Source: Cytauxzoon felis (taxonomy: Eukaryota > Apicomplexa > Aconoidasida > Piroplasmida > Theileriidae). Taken from it: a stretch of 10,562 bases of DNA. Shown in pieces: positions 1 through 7,919 of this stretch. A program made the translations under genes and the position numbers. The notes under the pieces were generated by a model. That model was given only the letters and a program-made list of their open reading frames with translations. It was not told the origin of the DNA and made no database searches. The DNA lies in assembly GCA_020283715.1 (NCBI GenBank), contig JAIQCW010000167.1, positions 1-10,562 of the forward strand, written 5' to 3'. The first letter of the stretch is position 1; each line of letters opens with the position of its first letter.

Positions 1-9
1 GATGTGTAT

Positions 10-75
10 TACCCGAAAGCGATCTATGGGAGCTTGAGGGGGAAGTAAATAAGAAGGTCTCCACGGCGAGTGGAA
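10..75. repeat. GC-richer dispersed element, left copy
   Basis: Bases 10-75 align without gaps to 7036-7101 at 54 of 66 positions by my hand count, with 28 of 30 identical over 21-50. The reading frame through ccc at 12-14 is open from base 3 to a TAG at 135-137, and the same frame is open in the other copy. The peptides share SDLxELEGEVN. It lies just past the 3' end of the KRI1-like gene, and its open frame overlaps that gene's last codons on the opposite strand. The element probably continues off the left edge. Confidence 0.75.
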
Positions 76-124
76 TGAAGAGTTGTATTGGACCTGAGGT
101 GGATGTAGGATGGTGTAGGTATAT

Positions 125-1901
125 TCACTTGTTATAGTGCTTAATTTTTTTATTTTTTTTAATAATTTTCTTTAATGTATTAACATCGGTGTCATATGAT
201 AATAATTTATTTAAGGGTATGATATCATTTAATTCTTTATCTGTTTTATTTAATATCATATTTATATCAAATGGTAATGGATCAACATTACGATATTTAA
301 ATCTTACTGGTATATCACCTATAATATCTTCATAATCCAAATTATAATAATCTTTTTCTATATCATCTGGTGGTATACATAATTTATGAACAATTTCACT
401 TGTAAATTCATGATGTTCATGATTATTTGATTTCATACATTTATCACATAATGTAAAATTATCACATTTATTACAATCATGATGTAACATTCCAACAGAT
501 ATACCCTTTTTACAATTATCACATTGCCACCATAGATATACAGATGAGGGGGAAGTATCTATATCCTCTTTATTTAGTTTATGACTTCCATCATCTGCAT
601 TACTATTCATGTCTCCATCCTGATGTTCATATGCACTCGTACATCCATCATCATCACGATGAGAGTCGTCACTTCCTTCCTCATCACTTTGTTCGGAGAA
701 TTTTCCTCGTTCCTCTAAGAATTTTCCTTCATCACTTCGCTCTTCACTTCCTCCCTCACTGCGTTCGGGATTTCCATTTAAGTTTGTACAATGGATAGTA
801 TTCAACACTTGTAACCTCTTTAAATCTTCATTTTTTTTAATATTTTTTAAACGTTTGATTTCTTCATCCCTCTTCAACTTGACATCTAATTTCCTTTGTC
901 GACGTTCCAAACGTTTTTTCCTCCTCTTTTCATTAATATTGCGGACAGAATCTTCTATCTTACGTGGGTAACCAATTAATTTATTACCACCCTCCTCTTC
1001 AAATCTATAATTATATTGATACTCGAAGTCTTCAGCCTTGGTTAAATGTTCCTCATCCTCTACATCACTAAGAATTAATATTAGAATTTAACTTAAACGT
1101 ACATATTTATATCCAAATTTCTCGACGCTGTAATATTTGAACGATCCTCTCTCCATCTCTGATTTAATATATAATCCTTAAGAAATTCCTCATTTTCATC
1201 TAGCTTGTCGGTAGTAACTATAAGGTATACATTTCAATTAAGTCTGGATACATACACCAATAACGTGATATAAACTCGTTATCTCTTACAGTACGCTGCT
1301 TCTATAGGAGCTTTTAATATAAAAAATAATAAACTAACGTGATTGACATCAGATTTAGGTAGTTGTGGAATTAAATCAACCGTGTCACTCCTTGTAAGAA
1401 AATCATCAGACCCTATATCTCTAGTTGCATCTATGAATTCCTTCTTCAGTGATTCTTGTTCATCCATATAAGATTGAGCTTCAACTATGTATGAATATAA
1501 TAAAGACATTAGTATAGTACCTTTTTTTGTATTATCACCTTCAGATAAATCAGGTCCTTCATTAATTAATGTTTCTCTAATCATATCAGCATATAGATAT
1601 GGTTTTTCCTAGGTGGAAATGAGATTGGCATGAAATACACGTACCCTATTAGTTGAATCATTTTGATCAGCGTCATTGAAATCTGAATCACTAAAAAAAT
1701 TATGATTGTCGTCATATATCTCAGGATCTTTATTCTTTATCTTTACTAGAGTCTTAAATATGCCATCTTCAACCTTGTCAGTCAGTAAAACAGCGTCCTC
1801 ATCTTCTTGTTCATCATCATCTGATGTTAAATCTAGAATATCAATGATATGAAAATTTATATCTTACCATCATATTCACTATTTAATATAGTATCAGCCA
1901 T
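125..1901 (-). CDS. KRI1: KRI1-like ribosome biogenesis protein with ZZ-type zinc finger, 5 exons
   Basis: Exons on the minus strand are 1901-1868, 1832-1645, 1608-1290, 1217-1103 and 1067-125. Introns are 35, 36, 72 and 35 nt, all GT-AG. Phases agree throughout and give 532 residues ending in TGA. Family motifs follow in order: DPEIYDDNHNFF, EKPYLYADMIRETL, a D/E-rich part, DENEEFLKDYILNQRW (about 188-202), FEYQYNYRFEE followed by GYPRKIEDSVR, a K/R-rich stretch (about 255-305), and a C-terminal block DYYNLDYEDIIGDIP, RFKYRNVDP, DKELND (about 458-500). This is the KRI1 order. KRI1 is a nucleolar partner of KRR1, needed for 40S assembly and early rRNA processing. Two things are unusual: an acidic low-complexity insert (about 319-389) and a ZZ-like finger at about 401-440 (CDNC, CNKC, CDKC, then HEHHEF). 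The ATG at 1901 gives an acidic N-terminus; none exists in the last exon. Family call is firm, exact splice points slightly less so. Confidence 0.9.
640..780 (-). repeat. Low-complexity, GC-richer repeat inside KRI1-like exon 5
   Basis: This stretch encodes imperfect units such as ERSEGGSEERSDEGKF, then LEERGKFSEQSDEEG. At DNA level TCACTTTGTTCGG, TCACTGCGTTCGG and TCACTTCGCTC recur, and GAATTTTCCT occurs twice. It stays in frame and is richer in G and C than the codons around it. It probably grew by slippage or arrived as a short inserted repeat. It falls between the basic region and the zinc finger, where KRI1 proteins vary. Confidence 0.7.
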
Positions 1902-1973
1902 TTGAATTGAGTGGAAACTATAGTAGAGGTGCGATGATCTCTATCCTACGTTATATAACCTCAAGAGAGATGA

Positions 1974-2031
1974 TATATTGTTCGAGGTGAAGAGATATAT
2001 CCTATATCTTCTGTGCTATATTGTTCGAGGT
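1974..2031. repeat. 15-bp direct repeat, two copies 43 bp apart
   Basis: The 15-mer TATATTGTTCGAGGT occurs exactly at 1974-1988 and again at 2017-2031. Both copies lie in the KRI1-proximal half of the divergent spacer. It could be a protein-binding site or a leftover of a small tandem duplication. The sequence does not say which. Confidence 0.7.
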
Positions 2032-2059
2032 CAAATGATGTCCTCTATCTTCTATCCTC

Positions 2060-2086
2060 GATCTTGATCTTCGATCTTCGATCTTC
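2060..2086. repeat. GATCTTC short tandem repeat
   Basis: About four units of GATCTT(C) run head to tail, followed by a run of five G. The tract sits in the divergent spacer, 160-190 bases upstream of the KRI1-like start. It is probably a simple-sequence tract. Confidence 0.75.
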
Positions 2087-2401
2087 GGGGGTTCAAGTCA
2101 TATTTGGTAGGATGATGTATTCACTGGAATAAAAATTCAAGTTGATAATCAATTAAAAAACAATATTATAAATCCAATTGACTTTATTTCATATATTAAA
2201 TAATAATATGATAAGAGTATAAGCCCTTTAAAATTTTTGTGTAGATGTTGTTATGACGTATGGTGTAAATGATGGTTGTATATTAATGAAAAGTACTAGT
2301 ATATTATTCGCTATATAATTATATACATGTATTAAATTATAATTATCGCAACTAGTAATGTATATGTTATGTCTATTTGAGTAATGTGTATCTATTAAAT
2401 T

Positions 2402-4452
2402 ATGAACATTAATTTTTTATCATATAATAAAAGTATTAATTTATTATGTTCATCTAATATTATAGTTAATATATTTTCAAATGAAACTATTTGTTATCCT
2501 AGAATTTCTTATTATTTGATTGCTATGATTAGATATAATCGTAGCAATTATAATAGGTCTCGTTATTTGACAACATCTAATAGAATTCCAAATGAAGTTG
2601 AAAGTTCTATTGAAAATGGAGTATCAGATTCAATATTTTTAAATGATGATTCTGATGAGATTGATTTAAATATTAAACAACTTTGTAAAGTATCTCATAG
2701 AAACTTTTTATTATATATATATAATAATTATGATATGGAGACTGTTATAAGGATAACTAATCAAATATTAGCACCTTATCAGACATTACCAAAAAAAAAG
2801 ACAGAGATGCATAGAAAACAATATATTTATAAATTTATAAAATGTATTAAAAAATATAAATATAATAATGATTATGAACAAGTAATTAAATGGTTTATAA
2901 ATTCTATAGATTTATTAACATGTAATGATTTATATTCATTACTACGTGTTCGTTATATACTTAATTATGTATGATTCTATTAATATATAAATAATATTAA
3001 TATATATAGGATAATTCATTTGAGACATTTAGAACATCATTTGGTATGGAAAATTTTGAAACATTCTCCAATGTACAAAATTCTAAAAAAATTGATGATA
3101 TTTTATTACAAGAGACAACAACAAATAATAAAATTAATCGTCGTAATATATTAATGAGATATTTAAAAATAAATAAATTTAAATTTTTAAAAGATCAATA
3201 TATTAAAGTTAGTATAACATCTCTTTATAATATTTTATATTTCTATATAGAAAGTTGTTTATGAGGCTATTATAGAATGGAATGATGATAAGGTTAATAA
3301 TATAATCATGAATGAAGAAAATTTTGCATTTATTTATAATTTACCATTTATAGAAATTAATGAATTAAAATCTTCTATAAATGATATTTTAAGTAAATTT
3401 GGTGTTATAATTAATATTGAGATTATAAAAGATAGACTCCCCCCATTAGTAACTCTAGTTGATAAATCATCTATAAAGAATACTGTACCACCACCAAAAG
3501 ATAAATATTCACCATTATATGCTATTGTTGGTATGTAATGATATATGGAATGATGTATATAGTTGTAGAATTCGCAAGTAAACAAGATAGAGATGCTATA
3601 TGTAATACACATATAAGAGTATTCGGTCTACTATGCTGTGGTAGAATCGTATACCCTGAAATAGCTGAGCGTAAACATACACTTTTAACAGCTTTATATC
3701 CACCATTTAAAAGAATGTCTGGTAATTTATTTAATGATTTATAATTTGATCATTTCATAGATGCTCTGCAATTTATCGCAAATTGTTTAGTATATAGCGA
3801 TTGTGACTTTGAAGAAGAATCTCAACAATCTAATGGTATCATGATATATAATTCACCATATATCCTTTAGGTCTCAGTCAATGTAAAATAACGCCATCAA
3901 TAGTGAGGAGGAGAAGGTCATCTAATCCATTTATAATTACGGCTGATAAGGGAGTTACGGCAAAAAATAGGTGTGTTGAAGTCGTAGATTATTATCATCA
4001 TCATTCAACAGTCATGAAGTAATCAAGAGTAAAAATTCCGTGAGTTTACATCTCTTTTGTGAGCAAATTCTATAGGAGTGTCATCTCGACGGTTCAGTTG
4101 TAGAGAATATTAAAAATGATCTAAACTTGTCAAACGAGTATGTTTTTTAAGACACCCTCAATAATCTGATAATCAGTATGGACCCACAATGGATAGTATT
4201 AAGATTTAAAAATTTCAAATCCGCCTACTTCGCCAGGAAGAAACTCTTGGAATATCTATCGAAGGAACCTAGAAGCTTTGTATCATTCGATACAAAACGC
4301 TCAATATTTTACAATGGTAATTATAAGACACTATTTCATGACTGCGTCAATTTTCAGGCAAATATGTCGACCTTCCATTATATCAATACAATCAAAGAGG
4401 TGAAGATGGTATAAAGTTGACTAATGTAACACATAATGATATATATGATTGA
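2402..4452 (+). CDS. RRM-like RNA-binding protein of unknown role, 10 exons
   Basis: Exons are 2402-2968, 3010-3207, 3251-3530, 3563-3721, 3761-3835, 3871-3970, 4012-4039, 4076-4137, 4177-4316 and 4358-4452. Introns are 32-43 nt, all GT-AG, and phases agree at every junction, giving 567 residues. Every intron removal is needed to escape a stop or to restore frame. The first ATG after an in-frame stop was chosen as start. The N-terminal third is rich in N, Y, I and K. From about residue 278 there is a fold like an RNA recognition motif: FAFIYNLPF resembles RNP2 and YAIVVVEFAS resembles RNP1, with a P/K-rich loop between. A basic patch RRRR follows. Near the end QWIVLRFKNFKSAYFARKKL looks like half of a second RRM. 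The early residues could serve as an organelle presequence, but this is weak. I do not recognise a named family. The small exons 5 to 10 are the least certain. Confidence 0.7.
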
Positions 4453-4550
4453 TGGCACTCACATCTGTATGGTACATGACCTATCTTTACAAGTTGGGAT
4501 GACGAATCATTCACTATTTTAAATATTTAAAATTTCATTTATAATATACA
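4453..4550. promoter_or_regulatory. 98-bp tandem spacer upstream of YME1-like gene
   Basis: Only 98 bases separate the stop of the RRM-like gene from the protease ATG. Both the 3' end signals of the first gene and the promoter of the second must fit here or overlap the neighbours. The last 40 bases are very AT-rich. No specific motif is recognised. Confidence 0.35.
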
Positions 4551-6811
4551 ATGTTTAAAAATGTTTTAAATACTCTTCTAGTAAAACTTAATTGTCCTTG
4601 CTTAAATCATATTCGGTGCGGGGTTCCCAAGTTTCATAGGAGATATTCACACTCTTCGACCAGAATATATAGATTAAAGCGTTCTCTAGATGACAATGTA
4701 ACTACTGGGAATTTAGATGTATTAAATTTACGTGAAGCTAATAATTATGATCCACGTATTGTAGTTAGAGCGGTTGAATCATGTTATCCCAATGAAATTC
4801 CAAAGGATGAAAACATATTGAAGGAATATATTAAAGCTTTAGTAGCTACAAATTCTCTTGATAGTCGTAGTTTACGTTCTATGATAGAAAATGATCGTAG
4901 ATTTATACGTGAAAATGATTCTAGTGTATGTTTTATTAATATAAATTAATGATTATTAGGGTAAACCAACCAATTCACATGATCATAATGAAATATTTTT
5001 AAAGGTAGATGATAAGAATCCACTATATGTTGTAATTAAAACTCCAGATGGTAGTAATATGTAAGTGTATATTTATTTTCTATATATAAATAATTATAGT
5101 TGGAAGATCTTGAAAAAGTTGATGTCTTTTGGATCAATCGCATTATTTTTTGGTACATTCATGTTGATATTTAATCAGAACTTTCAAAGGGGTATTAGGC
5201 ATTCTTTTAAAATTGTATCTCCTGAAGAAATAGATACAACATTTGATGATGTGAAGGTTTGTTTGACATTTCATCCATGTATATTTTATGTAGGGATGTG
5301 ATGAAATAAGGGAAGAATTGAATGAGATTATAGAATATTTACGTAATCCTAAAATATTTGAAAAGCTTGGTGCAAAGTTACCTAAAGGTGTATTATTATG
5401 TGGTAATCCAGGTACTGGTAAAACATTATTAGCTCGTGCTGTTGCTGGTGAAGCTGGTGTTCCATTTATTCATGCATCTGGTAGTGAATTTGAGGAGATG
5501 TTTGTAGGTATAGGTGCTCGTCGTATAAGAGAATTATTTAAAATTGCTCGTTCAATGTCGCCATGTATAATATTTATTGATGAACTTGATGCAGTAGGAT
5601 CAAAGAGATCTTATACAGATCATAATAGTATAAGGATGACTTTAAATCAATTATTAGTTGAATTGGATGGATTTTCTAAGCATGAAGGCATAGTTTTATT
5701 ATGTGCTACTAATTTTCCTGAAAGTTTAGATCCAGCTCTACTCAGACCCGGTAGATTAGATCGTACAATACATATCCCATTACCAGATTTAGATGGTCGT
5801 TATGAGATATTGAAATTATATAGTAAAGGTATGAAATTAGCCCCAGATGTTGATTTACATACGATTGCTAAGCGTACTGTTGGTATGACTGGTGCTGATA
5901 TATTTAATATTATTAATATGGCTGCATTGAAATGTTCTATTAAAGGTTTGAATTTTGTTAATGCTGCTGCTATTGAAGAATCATATGATAGAGTAGTAGT
6001 TGGGCTTAAAGGTAAGAGTATTATAAATGAACGTGAACGAACGTCTACCGCATATCATGAAGGAGGTCATACCCTTGTAAGTTTATATACTAAAGGTGCT
6101 ACTACTGTACATAAAGCTACTATTTCTCCAAGAGGTCAAACATTAGGAGCGGTATGTTGAAGTGATGATGATGATGGATAATTTAGACATGGAAAATTCC
6201 GGATGAGAAACACGATACTAGAATGTCTGAATTGAAGGCGGAAATTGATGTGCTGATGGGTGGTATGGCCGCAGAAGAAGTTATATATGGAAAGGATAAT
6301 GTATCTACAGGATGTCAAAATGATTTAAAGAAGGCTACAGATATTGCAAGGATGATGGTAAGTATAATTGAAGGTTTGTTCATATAACTTCGTCAGGTTA
6401 TGAAATTTGGTGTTGGTTTAAAGAATGTTGATGGTCCAATGTTTCTTGATACGAAATCATATTCTAAATTAAGTGAAGACTTACGTAAGAAGATAGATTC
6501 AGCTGTTCAAGATGTATTAAATGTTAGTTGACATATGATAATCATTTATAATTACTAATGTATAGGATGGGTATTCGAGAGCATCTAAAATCATTAAAGA
6601 TAATATTGGACAGTTACATTCACTTGCTAAAGCATTAATTAAACATGAAACATTATCGGGTGAAGAAATTAAAAGAGTAATTGATGGTGGATATGATGAG
6701 ATTACACTTGGGAACTGGCGTAATCAACGTGATGAAATGATGTCACGACAATTATGGGAGACACCAATAAGAACACATGAAGATTTAATTCCAGAAACAC
6801 AACACTCTTGA
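4551..6811 (+). CDS. YME1: YME1-type (i-AAA) FtsH-family ATP-dependent zinc protease, mitochondrial, 7 exons
   Basis: Exons are 4551-4925, 4960-5060, 5100-5256, 5294-6151, 6187-6357, 6397-6522 and 6566-6811. Introns are 34-43 nt, all GT-AG and phase-consistent, giving 677 residues. The start is basic and poor in acidic residues with RRYSHSS, as in a mitochondrial presequence. One membrane segment follows at about 167-183. The AAA domain has Walker A GNPGTGKT (248-255), pore loop MFVG (280-283), Walker B IIFIDEL (303-309) and a second region of homology with arginines in LLRPGRLDR. The zinc site is HEGGH (466-470), with Asp543 in TGCQNDL as the likely third ligand. One membrane span and a short N-domain fit i-AAA rather than m-AAA. 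Such enzymes degrade inner-membrane proteins from the intermembrane-space side. Length is close to yeast and human YME1. Walker A and HExxH each differ by one residue from the usual GPPGTGKT and HEAGH. The exact subtype is an inference. Confidence 0.94.
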
Positions 6812-6840
6812 ATACAATCATAATGTATATTATATAACGA
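6775..6840. repeat. Gene-tail direct repeat, original copy at YME1-like 3' end
   Basis: These 66 bases cover the last codons of the YME1-like gene, its stop and about 30 bases beyond. They align without gaps to 7205-7270, exactly 430 bases downstream, at roughly three quarters identity by eye. The translated ends are HEDLIPETQHS here and HEYLIPGAQHY in the copy, each followed by a stop. Confidence 0.6.
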
Positions 6841-6930
6841 TACGCAAGTGTAAGATCAATACCGCCTTCCAATACACCTACTATATACGTTCCATCGAGG
6901 TACAATCCTACTCTATATACCACTCGCCAC

Positions 6931-7175
6931 CACCTGAGGTCTATCCTGCCGTCAGCTTCTCTAATTACCTATCTCTAAAGAGTAAAGCCACTCCCGGAGA
7001 TCGTGGCGAAGATAGTCATTGGACCTCAAGTAGAATACCTGGAAGCGATCTACGGGAGCTGGAGGGGGAAGTAAATAGAGAAACCACCACGGTGAGTGGA
7101 AGAGAGGTGGGTGTAACCTCGGTGGAAGAGCTGTCTGCAAGACGACTTCAGGTGGAAGTGGAAAGACCTCAGGTG
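6931..7175. repeat. 11-bp inverted repeat arms bracketing the GC-richer block
   Basis: CACCTGAGGTC at 6931-6941 and its reverse complement GACCTCAGGTG at 7165-7175 are perfect, with 223 bases between them. A relative, GACCTGAGGTGG, lies at 91-102 beside the left copy of the dispersed element. They could be terminal inverted repeats of a small element. The core is nearly palindromic, so chance similarity is also possible. Confidence 0.4.
7036..7101. repeat. GC-richer dispersed element, right copy
   Basis: This is the partner of the copy at 10-75, in the same orientation, about 7 kb away. It sits in the convergent spacer between the YME1-like and eL6 genes. The surrounding 6900-7180 is visibly richer in G and C than the genes and carries several variants of ACCTCAGGT and GGTGGAAG. 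The shared frame belongs to a longer open stretch, 6810-7175. Confidence 0.75.
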
Positions 7176-7204
7176 TAGTGGATAAAATGGGTAATTGACG
7201 GTAG

Positions 7205-7270
7205 ACATGAATACTTAATTCCAGGAGCTCAACACTATTAGACTCAAGTATAATATAAATTATATATTAA
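7205..7270 (+). pseudogene. Degenerate partial copy of the YME1-like gene 3' end
   Basis: The frame cat-gaa at 7206 reads HEYLIPGAQHY and stops at 7239-7241, matching the true C-terminus HEDLIPETQHS. Just upstream, 7191-7211 also resembles a different part of the same last exon (6676-6696, VIDGGYD), so the copy may be a deleted version of the exon. No AAA or zinc-site sequence accompanies it. It could be a decayed duplicate or, less likely, an alternative last exon. Confidence 0.5.
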
Positions 7271-7277
7271 ACAGCAA

Positions 7278-7919
7278 TTAAAACTTTAACAAATGAGGAT
7301 ACATGTTACTACGAAGAGTAAAGCGTGATTTAAGATATTGACAGAGGACGTCATATTTTTTGAGGAATGGTACCAATGCACCATCAACTTGTTCCTGTAA
7401 ACGCTTAATCTTTTCCAATACCTCATTATTACTAGATTCCAAAGGCTCCTGATCAAGAACCATAGCATCTTTAGATTTAACAGCTTTTTTACGAGACTTG
7501 AACTCAGAAAGCTTTGTAGCCTTAGTCTTTCCGAAAGTATCGTCAGTAAAATCAGATGTAACAGATTCTACAGCCTCTTTGCATGATTTACCATCAACTT
7601 CGCTCATTTCAAATATATTTGTAGATGTAGCGATAACATAACGAGGATTTACACGCCTTAATGGTACACCATTAAATGCAAATGGACCTGTAACTAAAAG
7701 TAAACCACTCTTTTTAAACACCTTTAATAATACTACACGCTTCCCCTTATAACTACCAGTTAATAAAATTAATATAACACCAGGCTTCAAACTATCACGA
7801 ATCTTAGGCTCACTAGCATATTTCCTACCAACCACCTTAGTACGACCAAATGATGTAGTTATAGTCTTTCTCCTATTCAATTTAACCCTAGGCCTCACAG
7901 TTTTAGCAACAAGAGACAT
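7278..7919 (-). CDS. RPL6: 60S ribosomal protein eL6 (L6)
   Basis: A single exon encodes 213 residues from the ATG at 7919 to a TAA. The middle carries the eL6 signature: SLKPGVILILLTGSYKGKR, then VVLLKVFKKSGLLLVTGPF, FNGVPLRRVNPRYVIATSTN, and the C-terminus ends SNMYPHLLKF, as eL6 proteins typically do with YPHKLVF. The N-terminus is short and basic. The protein sits on the solvent side of the large ribosomal subunit and binds rRNA expansion segments. The length is near that of other protist and fungal eL6 proteins. The variable part (about residues 110-165) is rich in S, K and D. The gene is intronless, unlike the other complete genes here. It is divergent from eEF1B gamma and convergent with the YME1-like gene. 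Confidence 0.97.
   Translation of the reverse strand: MSLVAKTVRPRVKLNRRKTITTSFGRTKVVGRKYASEPKIRDSLKPGVILILLTGSYKGKRVVLLKVFKKSGLLLVTGPFAFNGVPLRRVNPRYVIATSTNIFEMSEVDGKSCKEAVESVTSDFTDDTFGKTKATKLSEFKSRKKAVKSKDAMVLDQEPLESSNNEVLEKIKRLQEQVDGALVPFLKKYDVLCQYLKSRFTLRSNMYPHLLKF

Larger units (their letters stand above)
1902..2401. promoter_or_regulatory. Divergent spacer between KRI1-like and RRM-like genes
   Basis: These 500 bases separate two genes that start in opposite directions, so both promoters probably lie here. The half next to KRI1 (about 1910-2110) is richer in G and C and holds short repeats, noted separately. The half next to the RRM-like gene is almost pure AT with many short runs. I see no convincing gene or RNA in it. 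The promoter role is inferred from position only. Confidence 0.5.
6812..7277. other. Convergent spacer with GC-richer insert and decayed gene-tail copy
   Basis: The YME1-like gene ends at 6811 and the eL6 gene, reading the other way, ends at 7278. The spacer holds, in order, AT-rich 3' flank, a GC-richer block (about 6890-7180) with the dispersed element, and a degenerate copy of the YME1 gene end (7205-7270). The frame starting at 6810 is open for 122 codons to a TAG at 7176-7178 but has no ATG, so I do not call it a gene. An 11-base inverted repeat (CACCTGAGGTC at 6931-6941, its complement at 7165-7175) brackets most of the block. Confidence 0.6.

Noticed and set aside
544..798. Plus-strand open frame of 84 codons, rich in H, L and Y
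   Set aside because: It is antisense to the low-complexity and zinc-finger part of KRI1 exon 5, whose family match is clear; openness follows from the repeat.
1299..1335. Possible extra intron in KRI1 exon 3 around the hydrophobic SLLFFIL
   Set aside because: Candidate introns there are not multiples of three and would break the frame that fits the downstream KRI1 motif.
1279..1584. Minus-strand frame that looks like a separate 101-residue protein
   Set aside because: It is exon 3 of the KRI1-like gene read through into the next intron; its apparent ATG is an internal methionine after EKPYLYAD.
3334..3612. Minus-strand open frame of 92 codons
   Set aside because: Antisense to exons 3 and 4 of the RRM-like gene, with no recognisable features.
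4011..4075. A single 64-nt intron from a GTCATG or GTAATC donor in place of exon 7 of the RRM-like gene
   Set aside because: Those donors are poor or out of phase. Introns 3971-4011 and 4040-4075 have normal lengths and good sites, and they keep phase around a 28-nt exon.
6136..6318. Minus-strand open frame of 60 codons
   Set aside because: Antisense to YME1-like exons 4 and 5, which encode clear peptidase sequence.
6702..6923. Minus-strand open frame of 73 codons
   Set aside because: Mostly antisense to the last YME1-like exon and its 3' flank; no family resemblance.
7286..7468. Second minus-strand frame inside the eL6 gene
   Set aside because: Shifted frame of eL6; the eL6 frame is the one with conserved sequence to the stop.
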